This document shows, piece by piece, positions 12,025 to 23,892 of a stretch of DNA of 64,000 nucleotides. The notes beneath the pieces were generated by a model, which saw nothing but the letters and a program-made list of their open reading frames with translations, was not told the DNA's origin and did not search any database. The stretch is taken from positions 75,810,273-75,874,272 of the forward strand of contig JAUPFV010000003.1 of the NCBI GenBank assembly GCA_036936605.1, written 5' to 3'. How positions within the stretch are numbered: position 1 is the stretch's first letter; each line of letters begins with the position of its first letter. Source of the DNA: Limnanthes douglasii subsp. nivea. Its lineage: Eukaryota; Streptophyta; Magnoliopsida; Brassicales; Limnanthaceae. The position numbers were made by a program, and so were the translations under genes.

Positions 12025-13490
12025 TTGATCAATATAGAGCCAGAGAATGAAACTGATCCAACAGTTTGCAAGACTATTGAAACATTAAAATCTGATTTAC
12101 GAGGAGAAAAGAGTAGGGAAAAAAGTCAAATTCCAACACAAGGACATCATTTTGATATTGAGAATCGGATGAATCAACCGTTGGACAAGATAACCGCATT
12201 GAATGATAAATACATTCAAAGAGAACAACAAATTTAGTCAGGTAAGATGAGATCTGAAGTGCGACAGGTTGGGGAGAAAAATGAATTGTAAAATAAATCT
12301 AACCACTCGTACACAGCTCATCTGATTCGAAGCGATCGAAAAAAAACATATTTCGAGTCTGATAAAGAATATCGTACTTCAAGAAAAGAAAAGAAAGATA
12401 AACATAGATACCTCACATCCAATGATGAAAAATATGATAACTCAGAAGCTGAGGGAGGATTGTTTAAGCAGAAACGATACCGAGATTCTTCGAAAGAAGA
12501 AAAAAGTAGGCATCATAAATCACGCAAATAATACAAATCAATGAAAGACAGTGAATCTCTTCGTATGGAGGATACTATATGGTATAAATGTAATACATCT
12601 AACCAGTATACAGGTTCAGCTGATCATAACTTGTATGCTGTTATGGGAAATAAATAAGATGACCAATATATGAAGGAGTGAATTGGAGAAATTCCCATTT
12701 ATTTGCTGAGATTAGGTCCATTTCCCTTTTGAAGCATTTTGATATCTCCAAGTTTGAAAAGTTTTATGAGATGCAAGATCTTGATGATCACATCGAACAA
12801 TTCAAAAACTATATGATGAACTTCAAAGATGATGACATGCTAGTGTGCAGAGCATTCTCTTAGACTTTCAAGGGCACTTCATTGAAATGGTATAATAGAA
12901 TTGTCAAGGGATCTATTACCAAATTTAGAGACTTTTATACAGCTTTAGCGAGCTAATGGTGATACGTTTATACAGTGTAAGCATGATATTGATGAAAAAC
13001 TGAAAGATTATACGAGGTGTTTTGTGTTAACAAAAGCATGATTGGATTATTGTGAAGACCTGGTGGCCATAGTTGCTTTTAGATAAAAAACTATTACCAT
13101 GTGATCAAGAAAATGACACGAAAAAAGAGAGTGTTAACTTTTGGAATGCTAATGGTTAAAATAGAAGAACATATCAAAGTAGAGGAGTACACAAGAGTTC
13201 GAGGTGGATCTGATTATGTATACAAACATTTGGGACCATGAACTGCTAATCATGGCTACCAGGCACCTCATCGTCCTAAGACAATCAACAATCTACCTCC
13301 TCGAATAGGAGAAAATTCTTCTTAAGTATCAATAAACAATCAACATTATAGACCAAAACCAAACCAGCCGAAAAGGCTAGAATATTACACAGACTTGACT
13401 GAGAATATAACTGCTACTTTGGAGAAGTCTAAAGGTAATGTAAGCTTTAAAAAACCGACTTTTATAAAAAAGACCAAGATAATAGCACAA
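12025..13490 (+). pseudogene. TE1 gag remnant, copy 2
   Basis: Copy of 4195-5660. Differences seen are one extra A near 12338 and substitutions near 12427 and 12673. All stops are shared with copy 1. Confidence 0.75.
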
Positions 13491-13934
13491 TAATTGATTT
13501 TGCAAGTATCATAATGATATTGAGCATGACACTACATATTGTGTAGATTTAAAGAAATAGATATAGGTTTTAATAGAAAATGGAAAATTGCCAACTTTTG
13601 TTATATGACAAGAGAGTGAATAAAAAACTCCGAGTATGCCAACACAACAGATTACTAATCTGAATTTGAAGCAAGAGAGTGCATTGATGATTCTGGATTC
13701 TAAATGTGATGAGTTTGATGCAGCTTCGTAGTATTTTACACATATCAAGATCGGTTACTTTTACTAGTTGTCGATAAACCGTAGAGTAATGACTAGTTCG
13801 AAGTTTATATGAGTATTTTGAATATTTAGCAATTTTTTGGGGATATTCTATGACTGACAATACAAATAGTTCCATGAAAAAACACGTAGTATGTTTAGCC
13901 ACTCAAATAGAAGGGATAATGTCTACTTAGTTAT

Positions 13935-14331
13935 ATGAAAATAACGATACTCCTTTTATTTTGTTCAATGATGATGATTTTGAGAGGAATAACGGGACCT
14001 TATGAGGACGCATTGGTTATATGGGCAGATATATCCGGAATTGAAATTCGATGTGTTTTGATAGATATAAGGAGTTTTGCAAATATATTGTTTAAGTCTA
14101 CATATGATAGGATGCGTAGTCCACCTCAAATTTGTCGATCTGCTTGTACTATAATTGGGTTTATAGGGGTGATAACTCAAGTGATTGGTAAGTGTGTTTG
14201 GGAAAGGTTTCATTTTAAAAGAAGGTTCAAGTCTTGTTCATGGTAGTTGAATGTCCATCCAATTAGAATGTTATTTTTGGGAGATCTTGGCTTTCAAGGA
14301 TGTATGATATTGTTCTACTGTTCACTAATGC
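13935..14331 (+). pseudogene. TE1 protease remnant, copy 2
   Basis: Copy of 6104-6500 with the same D-I-R in place of the catalytic D-T-G. The nearby substitution at 13785 lies upstream of it. Confidence 0.8.
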
Positions 14332-14615
14332 TTAAAGTATGCCATTGGAGATGGGGTGCTTTGAAGTGACCAAAATACAGACAGAGAATGTTATGCAATA
14401 ATGTTTCATATTCGAAGCAACCAGGGGGGTTAACCTTAAAAGAAGAAGGAATAGATGATCCGAAGGAAACCATGGGCTCTTTAACAATGAGTGAGAATAT
14501 ACTTTTTCTAATAGGAAGACTCCGAGAATATGGACATTACTATCATCAACTTTGTGTTATCAATTGTTAAATTATTTTAAAAAATAAATTAGATTTTTTT
14601 CTTGGAAAATAGAAG

Positions 14616-15931
14616 ATGCATTGGGGTATCCACCTGTAGTAATGTGTCAAAGCTTAGCTATAAATCCGAGGATCAAACCTAATATCCAAAAGAGACGAGA
14701 TTTTTCTGTAGAAAAATCTGAGGCTATCGTGGTAGAGGTGGATAGATTGTCTAGCGTCGGACATATTTGGGAAGCACGATACCCTTTATGGACTGCAAAC
14801 CCAGTATTGGTTAAAAAAAATGGAAAATGTGTGTTGACTTCACTTATTTGAATCGTGCATGCCCTAAGGATCCATTTCCCGTTCTTTGATTAGATCAATT
14901 GGTTAATTCTACTTCAAGGAATAAAATTCTCTCTTTTATGGATGCCTTATCAGGTTACAACCAGATCCAAAAGATCAGGAAAGTAAAATATTAATCACTC
15001 ATCGAAGGCTACATTGTTATAAAGTCATGCTATTTGTTTTGAAAATTGTTGGAGAAACATATCAAACGTTGGTGACTAAGGCTTTTGCTTCTCAGACTTG
15101 AAGAAACATATAAGTTTACATTGATGATATGCGGGTTAAAAGCCTAAAAAATGGTGAACACTTGAAGGATTTGGATGAGACTTTTCTAAATTTAAGGGCT
15201 ATTTGATTGAAACTAAATCTTGAAAAAAATGTTATTTTAGTGTACGATCGGGAAAGTTTATAGTGTATATCATTCATGAAAAATGGATATAGGGTGATCC
15301 TCAACAGTTAGAGGCTCTGATATCAATGACATCACCTCGAACTATAAATGAGGTACAAATCTTAACATGAAGGTTAGCTGCTCTTAATCGATTTATTTCA
15401 ATATTTTCTAAGACGTGTCTTCCTTTTTATTTTTCAAGTTTTATAAAGACCCAAATATTTTATGTGGCCACCAGATTGTGAAGCAGGTTTTTCAAAGATT
15501 AAGGAATTTTTGTTATCACGATAAATCTTGTCTAAGCCTTGAATTGGTGAACATATATTTTTGTATATAGAACTGTATGATTTTATTGGGAGAGTTATTC
15601 TGATATGCGAGGAAAACAGAGTTTTAAAGCCAGTTTATTATGTCAGCAAAAGTTTATTGGCATCAGAAAAAAAGAAATTTGATGCTTGAAAAAAAAAAGA
15701 AATGTTAGTTGTGGCTTCTAGGAAGACCGCTTTTATTTTCAAGATCACACCATTATGGTTCAAACTTTTTTTCCACTAAAGATTGTATTTTACAGGGACC
15801 AAACCATTCTGGTAGAATGACCAAATGATTAGTAGAATTAGGGGATTTTGATATCAATGTTGCTCCGTGAACAATGATTACAGTTCAAGCTTTAACCAAT
15901 TTTCTGGTCGAATTTCATTCGAGCTAATCGG
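14616..15931 (+). pseudogene. TE1 RT and RNase H remnant, copy 2
   Basis: Copy of 6785-8100 with the same stops and shifts. No difference was noticed in this span. Confidence 0.78.
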
Positions 15932-15965
15932 ATAAAGGGACATATAAATAATTAATTCCTGAGGT

Positions 15966-16391
15966 TCCAACATGGGTGGTTCGAAATGATGATGGTTCTA
16001 ACATATTGGGATCTAGTGCATGTGTTCAATTAATTGCTCTTTCTGGAGAAACCATGTACCAAACTATTCGATTTGGTTTTCATGCATCAAATAATGAGGT
16101 TGAATAGCTGTCTTAGCTAGTTTAAGTCTTGCAAGTATTTGTGGAGTGACAATAGTCCGATTGGAGACAGATTCACAGTTAGTGACAAATCATATAGTAG
16201 GCATATCCAAGGCTAAGAAAGATCAATTAATTTTGTACCTACGAGAGCTTTGAAACATAATTATTTTATTTGATAAAGTGATTGTTGAACATATTAACCA
16301 AGAAGATAATACAGTTAGTGATTCTTTACCAATAATTTCTTACACAGAAGAGTATCCATGGATATTATTACAGGAAAGCCCTTCGATTTTG
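15966..16391 (+). pseudogene. TE1 second RNase H remnant, copy 2
   Basis: Copy of 8135-8560. One a/g difference is near 16044 (tctggag here, tctagag in copy 1). Confidence 0.7.
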
Positions 16392-16520
16392 ACACGATCA
16401 GAACAGTGTAAATATGTTGATGAGATATTTGTTACCCTAGACGTAATTCAAGGTGATTGGAGTTTGATATCCTAAGTTCTTTACTAAGAGGTACGCTGCC
16501 TCAAGATTTAAAACTAGCTC

Positions 16521-17688
16521 GAGGATTACGATACAAGGCTCATGGTTATGTTGTGCTAGATGGAGTATTATGCAAAAAAATATTTAAGTACATTAATGTT
16601 ACGGTGTTTGGGTAGATAGGAATCTCAAGAAATCTTATCTGAGTTGCATGATAGTGAGGGTTCATCTCATCGTGGGTTTAAGTCTTTGATACGAAAAGTA
16701 TTATTGACATGATATTATTGGCTCTCTATTATGAACGATGCTAAAGTTTTAGTACGATGATGTGATACTTATCAACGCCTTTCCAATTCTATTCACAAAC
16801 CAACGGTGTCTCTTAAATCTATATTGGAAGCCATTCTTTTTTATAAATGGGGAATAGATTTAGTAGGGTCATTGCATATGGCTTCTAGAGGGTGTCAAAT
16901 GATTATAGCGGCAGTGGATTATTTTTCGAAGTGGGCTAGAGCTGAACCATTATCCAGTACGAAAGACAATAATGTTATATTCATTGTGAACAATATTTGT
17001 TGTCTCTTTAGAGTTTCTTGGAAAATTACCACAGATAATGGTCCTCAATTTAACAACAGAAAGATGGCTTCGTTTTGCGCTTCGATGGGTATTATGTAAT
17101 GCTTTTCTATATCTTTTCATTCTGAAGCACACGATCAAGTATAAGTAACTAATAGGTCTATTTTGGAAGGCTTACATTTTTTAACAGGTGATGCAAGGAA
17201 ATGGCCTAACTATTTGCAAGAGGTGTTTTAGGCTTATCGTACAACTCCTAGAGAGGCTACCCAAAAAACTCATTTTGCCTTGGTGTATGGTATGGATGTT
17301 GTAAGCCCTGCAGAATCTACTTTATCATCTTATAGAGTTCTTAATTATTCTGAAGATCTAAATGAAGAGGCAAGAAGAACATACCTAGCTTTAATCGAAG
17401 AGAAAAAAGTTAAAGCATATTTGAATTTGACTCATTATTAAACTTTTATAAAGAGTCGCTATAATTCAAAGGTGTGGCGAAGGGATTTTAAGATAGGTGA
17501 TAAAGTAATGAGGAAATTATTTCTCCCTACAAAGGACAAACGATTTGGAAAGATATGTCCGACTTGGGAGGGTCCTTATGTGGTAGTGGAACGAATAAAG
17601 CCGGGTACATATCACCTTCGTGATGAACATGGAAGATTACTTTAACATCCTTGGAATATAGTACACTTGAAACATTATTGGGAGTGAC
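16521..17688 (+). pseudogene. TE1 integrase remnant, copy 2
   Basis: Copy of 8690-9857. Differences include Ala to Val in the DNNAIF/DNNVIF segment (near 16975), Lys to Glu near 17312 (SPAK versus SPAE) and a/g near 17588. All disabling stops are shared. Confidence 0.85.
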
Positions 17689-17865
17689 TTTTTATCGGTT
17701 ATTTTTTTGGGTAAGTAACATACTCTTTCCTATCCTGTTTGCCCATGAAGGTTTTAACGAGGGGTCACATATAAATTCGAGGACATTAATAATTGTTTTT
17801 GCCAATGGTTTTTTGAATACATATATTTAAAATATTTTGGTAACTAATCAAAGACTGATCATTTT

Positions 17866-18131
17866 TGAAGTGGTTGACCAAGAGTAATTTTTTTATTCGA
17901 AGTTTGTACATTTATCAAAAGCATTACTCGGAAAAAATAACCATATTCGAGGTGATAACATTCTTTAAACGCACCACTTTTATTCGAGGTATTCATGTTT
18001 TTTAAATACACTATTTCTATTCGAGGTGTTAACACTCTTTAAAAGCACTATTTTTATTCGAGATATTATACGTTTATTTATAAAGCACTAATTGGAAAAA
18101 CAGTTAAACTTAAGGTGTTACTAATGAGATT
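17866..18131 (+). repeat. Degenerate 'attcgaggt' repeats, TE1 copy 2
   Basis: Copy of 10035-10300 with one c/a difference (gaggtgataac here). Confidence 0.65.
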
Positions 18132-18390
18132 CGAACAGTTAATGACTTAAAGTAAAATTATTTACCATAGAATAAAAAGCTGGAAATTTATTAAAAGATA
18201 GAGAAAATATTTGTTCCTTAAAGAATATTCTCTTGGCCTAACAAAGTATGAGTTCAAATGCTAAGTGATTAAGCATTCACAAAAATCGGCCATCAACAAC
18301 AACAACGAGTTTAGTAACACAAAAATAAAAACAAAAAATGCAAAAATATCTTCTCAATTTTTTATCCTTCAGTAGGAGAATGGTTTGAAC

Positions 18391-19833
18391 TTGCCTCAGA
18401 AGAATTTCCTTCCTGATCAGAGACACCTTCATTTTCTTCTAAGCCGTTCTCTTCGGAGGAGTCAGCTGGTATATGTTCGAATCTTCACTAGTCAATTTTC
18501 TAAGGGAATTAATTTCTAAAAAACTGACAAATTCGCTTTTGGAAATGTTGCCCAAAATTCGTGAAGTAGAGTAATTGTCTTTTTCTCTTCAGAATTCTTG
18601 ATTGCAATAAGGGTGTGTAACCCACATTCAGTTTTGGCGCCTTCCACAAAAATGTTTTCCTCATCCTCGAATGACGTCTTGAGTGATGCCATTTTAGCTA
18701 GCTTATTCTTTTCCTCATCGCTTTTGGTAAGAGACTTTTGAAGACATGCGTAATTATTTTTCTCATCATATATTTCCATCGCATGTTTTGCCTTGATCTC
18801 AGTTAGCTCAGCCTGATGAGAAATATTTAGAGGAGTTGTTTCTTGTTCATGAACAACTCTCAAATGACGTTTGAGGTGGATTGCTTTGACTATAACCTAT
18901 CATCTTGGAAACTTTAGAATTTATTTGTCGACCAAAAAATTTTCTCATTTGTTTCTCTTTTGTAGCATCCTTTTTGTACTGAATCATGTCTTTAGCCATA
19001 GCCTCGAGTTTATTTCAAGCATACATAATTTTCTTGCTTAAGGTTTTTATTGGTTCCTCAAGATTTGAGAATGGTTAAATAATATCTAATACCTTTTCAT
19101 AATGATCTTCCATAGTTATAATAAGAGGAGTATGAAGACTTGGAGGATTTCCATAAGGTCTAAGAGCAGTTGATGGTGAACCTGGCAGAATGGGTGTGGT
19201 AACATGATCAAGAAATTGTGTGAGTGTTTCTTGGTTCTATTGAACTTCAGGGTCCATATCGTTATACAAATCTTGATTTCATTTTCACCAATATTCTCAT
19301 TGTTGATGAAGTTGTCATTCTCTTGAGATTCCGTCAGCATAATTTATTCTTTCTCGTCGATATTTTCATTTGAATTCAAGGCAGGGGCGTCGAATTTTTC
19401 CTTTGAAGTCTTTGTAGGATTTTTGACGGAAGTTTTCTTATTTTGTGAAGCAATGGTCTTCTTTCTCTTCAAAAAGGGTTCAACTTCAATTCCTTCTTCA
19501 ATTATGGGGAGGTTTGTTTTGCTTGTTTTCCTTTTAAGTTGTCTCTGTGTTCTCTGTGGTTTTGGATTTGTCCTAAAACCTGCACCTTCTTTTTTCTTTT
19601 TACCCTTTTTCTTTACGGTTAAGTGTCTTTGAGATTGATTGGAAACTGGGAGTATGGCTTTTTCATCAGGTGCTAACAATCTTTTTACAGCATATTTGGA
19701 TTTGGGGGCTCCATTAAATCTTCATCGGAAAGAACAAACTTCAAGGAGATTTTTCATAAATGGTTATTGACAAAATTAAAAGGCATTAATGCAATATGAA
19801 ATTTGTTGCCCCCATGTTTTTTCCCCCAGACAG
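18391..19833 (-). pseudogene. TE1 antisense ORF remnant, copy 2 plus unduplicated upstream part
   Basis: The part up to 19305 duplicates copy 1. Beyond it the minus-strand gene continues toward its N-terminus. The frame 19344-19679 is highly basic (VKKKGKKKKEG, RQLKRKTSKT, LKRKKTIASQ), like the lysine-rich segment KMKGKKGKKKQ of the A and B aORFs. Further degenerate coding runs to about 19833, where element A begins. The basic tracts look like nuclear localisation signals. Several frame breaks make it non-functional. Confidence 0.65.
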
Positions 19834-19889
19834 ATAGTTGGGTGAAAATGTATTTGGTTGTCTTCTTACGAGCTTTATACCTCCTCAAA

Positions 19890-20980
19890 ATTTGGTTAAA
19901 AAATATTCAAGAAAGAGGGATAAGCATGGAAAGTTGAAGAGGCATCTGAGTAAAAGGTCATCTCATAACCATAGCCGAAGGCACATTGTCCAACTATTAA
20001 TGGATCATTTCGCTTTCCATGATGAACCAGGTATCTTTGCAACTCCCAATGAAGATACTATTTTCAATCGTGGCCAGAATTGGAGAAAATATCTATTGTC
20101 CTCCAAAATACTGTCCAGAAAACCTTTCTAAGAGGTTTGACATTACTAAGATGGAAAATTGTGATGGGAGCAAAGATCCAGATAATCATCTGGAGCAGTT
20201 TAAAAATTTTATGATGAATTTTGACGTTGATGACAATTTGCTTTGTAGAGCCTTCTCTTAATATTTTACGGGGAGTGCTTAGAAGTGGTATAATAGCCTA
20301 CCACAGGGGTGAATCAGAAATTTTGATACTTTTTGGGTGGCCTTCCGGAGGCAGTTTGTTGGAAGTAAAGAGGTGAAGGGCAATGGAGACACTATTATCC
20401 CATTGCGCCCAAGAGCCAAATGAATCATTGAAAGAATATATAAGTCGGTTTGTGAACACAAATAATGGATTAGCTGATTACTTTGAGCAAGTAGCAATAG
20501 CTTCTCTAAGACAGGGTTTGAACCGTGGCAATCTGGCCGATTCGGTAACTAGGAAAAAGTCCATGACGTGGGGCGGTTTATTGAACCAGGTGGGAAAGAA
20601 AATCAATATAGATGAAACAAAAAAGACTAGGGTGCACAGGAAAGTGAGATCTGCTCAAGCTACACCAAACCAGAATCAGTCCGGATACAAGGCTAAGGAG
20701 GCCGGACAAGGTCCCAACATGGCGAAGGCTCAATCTCACCCAGCTCCAGCTCATAGTCAATAGTCCAGAAATAAGCGAGGACCTTGGGTCAAACCAGAGT
20801 GGTTTTCCGAATTAAAAGAGAATGTGGCAACCATCTATGACAAAACAAAAGATGAGGTGCATTTTAGGAAGCCAGTAGCGCTTCAATCTCCTAGGGAAAG
20901 TCGTAATGCTTGTTTTTATCAATATCACGAAGATATTGGCCATAACACAGAAGATTGCATTGCTTTGAAGCAAGAGGTGT
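19890..20980 (+). pseudogene. Element A gag remnant
   Basis: A basic N-terminal stretch (KKYSRKRDKHGKLKRHLSKR) leads to the retrotrans_gag core near 20125: RFDITKMENCDGSKDPDNHL, EQFKNFMMNF, LLCRAFS. A stop and frame changes follow. The frame 20383-20763 continues with gag C-terminal sequence rich in basic and Gln/Ala residues. The zinc-finger-like CFYQYHEDIGHNTEDC block is near 20910-20957, just before a stop. The same block in D reads FCSYHKDHGHATDDC. Start and 5' leader are lost. Confidence 0.8.
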
Positions 20981-20985
20981 AGAAT

Positions 20986-21400
20986 TTGATTGAAAGAGGA
21001 AAAGTAGGTGTTTATGTCAAGCGAAGAAGTGGGAATACGCCTGATAATGCTCATCGGACCGACCCGACAAACAATGCACGGACATCGGCTCCGGACGGGG
21101 CCATGGTAATTATTGAAAGATTTGATGTAAAATTAGAGTATTTGGATCCTTATCCAGCCCAGAATAAGGTGGGTGTTATAACTAAACATACCAAGACGGT
21201 GTCTGGGCTCATAGGCCTTTTTGAGTCACTACTATATTTGGGGGAGACACAATGACTGCCTCAACTTTTTCTTCAAGGAAGAGGTATGTTCACACTCTGG
21301 CTACTCATTTGGAGGGAGGCATGTCCTCCTATCAATCCCAAATTACTTTTCCCTTTATTGTTTTTGATGAAGATGACTTGAGAGATATAGTGGTCCTCAT
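20986..21400 (+). pseudogene. Element A gag-protease linker
   Basis: The frame 20986-21255 (IERGKVGVYVKR...DGAMVIIERFDVKLEYLDP) follows the zinc-knuckle region. Near 21340-21400 is the conserved pre-protease block (ITFPFIVFDEDDLRDI), which breaks by frameshift before the protease frame. Confidence 0.6.
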
Positions 21401-21409
21401 GAAGATGCT

Positions 21410-21865
21410 GTGGTAATAAGAGCATCAATTGAGGGCAATGACATTATGCGAATTTTGGTGGACACTGGCAGCTCAGCCAATATCATCTTCTTGAGTTCTT
21501 ACAAACAAATAAAGAATTCGGCAGTGATTCAACGTTCAAATAGGTCCATTGTGGGTTTCACTGGAAGCTCTGCGGACGTAGTTGGAGACTTCGAGGAGGA
21601 GGGTTTGTTTGGTAAATTCCCTTTCAAGAAAATGGTCAGGGTACTATTTGTTGTGGTAGATTGTCCCACCTGCTACAATGCGATCTTGGGAAGATCTTTG
21701 CTCTCCAGGATGCATGTTGTAGCTTCAACGGTTCACCAATGTTTAAAATACGCTGTTCAAAGACAAGTGGGAGTTGTCCGGAGTAGTCAAAAGATAGCAA
21801 GGGAATTTTATGCAACCGTACTTGCCCCTAGAACTTTGGAGGCAATTCGGATAAATGAAGATTAG
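21410..21865 (+). CDS. Element A aspartic protease domain (fragment of pol)
   Basis: Retroviral-type aspartic protease that would release pol products. The frame opens at 21410 after a frameshift and contains RILVDTGSSANIIF with an intact catalytic DTG (Asp at about residue 18). It continues with VVVDCPTCYNAILGRSLLSRM, the family's second conserved block. The nominal start is only the point where the frame opens; in the parent element this lies inside a gag-pol polyprotein. It is the best-preserved catalytic site among the proteases here, but it is cut off from gag and RT. Confidence 0.8.
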   Translation: MVIRASIEGNDIMRILVDTGSSANIIFLSSYKQIKNSAVIQRSNRSIVGFTGSSADVVGDFEEEGLFGKFPFKKMVRVLFVVVDCPTCYNAILGRSLLSRMHVVASTVHQCLKYAVQRQVGVVRSSQKIAREFYATVLAPRTLEAIRINED

Positions 21866-22020
21866 CAATTAGTGGGTCCCTCTGGAGGAGAGGGTGAAAT
21901 TGATGACCCCAGAGAGACCCTGGTGTTTTAATACCGATTGAAGAGGTTGAAACTCACCCTCTGGCTGAAGGAAGAAGTGTGAAGATTGGATCTAAGATGA
22001 CATGAGAACTAAAAAGCAAA

Positions 22021-22938
22021 GTGTTATCCTTTTTAACAAACCACCAACACGTTTTTTCTTGGTGTAATACTGATGTAACCGGATTGCCTGCGAATGTTAT
22101 ATCACACCAACTATCCATCTGGAGAGATGTAACACCCGTTGTGCAGAAAAGAAGAGCTTTCTCTAAAGAAAAAGCTGATGTTATAGTTCAAGAGGTTGAT
22201 CAGCTTACCAAGATGGGACATATAAATGAATCTAAATATCCTTTATGGACATCCAATCCAGTCTTAGTGAAAAAGAAAAATGGGAAATGGCGTATGTGCA
22301 TCGACTTTACTGACCTCAACTAGGCTTGCCCAAAAGATTTGTATCCTGTCCCCTGGATAGATCAGTTGGTAGACTCCACATCTAGGAACAAGTTGTTGTC
22401 CTTCATGGATTCCTTCTCCTGTTATAATCAGATACAAGTGGATCCGAACGACCAGGAACACACTACTTTTGTTACTGATAGGGGCCTCCATTGTTACAAG
22501 ATGATGCCTTTTGGGTTAAAGAATGTTGGAGGTACTTATCAGAGGTTGGTGAACAAAGCATTCGCTGATCAGATTGGAAGAAATATGGAAGTCTACATCG
22601 ATAACATGATGGTAAAGAGTATGGAAGAATAATTACACTTGGCAGATCTCCAAGAGACTTTTGCCGACTTGGTAAAAGTTAATTTAAAATTAAATCCAGA
22701 AAAATGCGTTTTTGGAGTACCGTCCGGGAAGTTTTTGGGGTATGTGATAAGTGAGAAAGGGATAAAGCCTGATCCGGACCAGCTTAATACTTTATTACAA
22801 ATGGATCCTCCTCGGAATATTAAAGAGGTGCAAAGGTTGATAGGATGGTTGGCTGTTTTAAATGGTTTTATCTCAAGGTCTTCAGACATATGTGCCCCAT
22901 TTTTCCAGACTTTAAAGGGTGTTAAAGACTTCAACTAG
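22021..22938 (+). pseudogene. Element A reverse transcriptase
   Basis: RT copies element RNA into DNA in the virus-like particle. One frame runs through, broken by in-frame stops at about 22321 (LN.ACPKD), 22630 (MEE.LHLADL) and 22936 (FN.SPQCDQ). Motifs are KRRAFSKEKADVIVQEVD, PVLVKKKNGKWRMCIDFTDL, LLSFMDSFSCYNQI, MMPFGLKNVGGTYQRLVNK and VYIDNMMVKS. The last is the YIDD box with its final Asp replaced by Asn, a change expected to abolish catalysis. The connection domain follows (LKLNPEKCVFGV, GKFLGYVISEKGI, VQRLIGWLAVLNGFI). Confidence 0.9.
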
Positions 22939-23390
22939 TCTCCACAGTGCGACCAGGCTTTTGATGAAATAAAGAAGTATTTATCTTCCCCCAAAACCCT
23001 TTTTAAACCTATTGATGAAGAAACATTGTATATATATGTAGCAGCGTACGAATGTGCTATAAGTGCGGTGCTAGTAAGAGAGGTGGACAATTATCCTCGT
23101 CTGGTGTACTACATCAGCAAAAGTCTGATGAATGCTGAAAAAAGGTATTTAGAACTAAAAAAACTATCCCTAGCTTTGGTAATTGCTGCAAGGAAAATGA
23201 GGCCTACTTTTAGTCTCATTATATTGTCGTTCAGACGTCTTTTCAAATGTTCTTCAAAAGGCAGACATATCAAGAAGGATGACCAAGTGGTCAGTAGAAT
23301 TGGGAGACTATGACATTGATTTTTCCCCTCAAATTGCAATCAAGGCTCAATATGTTGTTGATTTCCTAGTTGAATTCCATTTGGACATAA
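22939..23390 (+). pseudogene. Element A first RNase H domain
   Basis: The frame 23026-23313 encodes YIYVAAYECAISAVLVRE and VYYISKSLMNAEKRYLELKK, the RNase H continuing from RT. A frameshift near 23210 scrambles the next segment. The correct frame resumes at 23279 with MTKWSVELGDYDIDF and VVDFLVEF, which leads to the second RNase H. Confidence 0.8.
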
Positions 23391-23419
23391 GTACTAAACA
23401 AACTACAGGTGAAAAAACT

Positions 23420-23860
23420 AAGAAGGTATGGGTTGTTCGAACCGATGGTGGATCAAGTACCATGGGTTGTGGTGCTGGGATATGTTTAACCTCTCCGTAC
23501 GACGACAAGCTATTCCAGGCTATATGTTTTGCTTTTAGGGCTTCTAACAATGAGTCCGAATACGAAGCTGCTATAACTGGTTTGAAATTAGCCTTGCTTT
23601 GTGGAGCCGAAAGAGTTAGGTTAATGAGTAATTCTCAACTTATTCTCCATCATGCCCATGGTTAATCTGAGGCCAAAATGAGCAGTTGATTAAATATTTA
23701 TTCGTTCTAAAAGAAGTAGCAGCTAACTTCAAAGATATCAGCTATGGGCACAAACCCAGATCGGAGAACGCACTAGCAGACTCCTTGGCAACCATAGCAT
23801 ACTCTGAGTCCTACCCATGGATTCATGTGCAATAATGCCCATCCATTCAATCCAATCAGA
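23420..23860 (+). pseudogene. Element A second (archaeal-type) RNase H
   Basis: VWVVRTDGGSSTMGCGAGIC (first catalytic Asp), FRASNNESEYEAAITGLKLA (catalytic Glu) and RLMSNSQLILHHAHG, where the family's SDSQL has become SNSQL (Asp to Asn). A stop at 23663 and a frame change precede the C-terminal PRSENALADSLATIA block near 23760. The presence of this second RNase H is a hallmark of Tat-lineage Ty3/gypsy elements. Confidence 0.85.
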
Positions 23861-23892
23861 GGAAGGAAAAAGAGGAAAGTTTAAGTATACAA

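Larger units (their letters stand above)
3645..19305 (+). repeat. 7.83-kb direct tandem duplication (two copies)
   Basis: Unit 1 is 3645-11474 (7830 bp) and unit 2 is 11475-19305 (7831 bp). By eye I find at least ten substitutions and one A-run length difference (7 versus 8 A near 4508/12338), about 0.13 percent. Examples are 5954 g versus 13785 a, 9144 c versus 16975 t, and a c/a change near 10113. ATGAAGT is present at the left edge (3645), the junction (11475) and the right edge (19306), so the breakpoints share 7 bp. The unit starts 157 bp outside the TE1 5' LTR and ends inside the TE1 antisense gene, so it is not LTR-LTR recombination. Confidence 0.95.

Noticed and set aside
3645..19305. 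Tandem duplication explained by LTR-LTR unequal recombination
   Set aside because: Breakpoints lie 157 bp outside the LTR and inside the aORF, at a 7-bp microhomology, not within LTRs.
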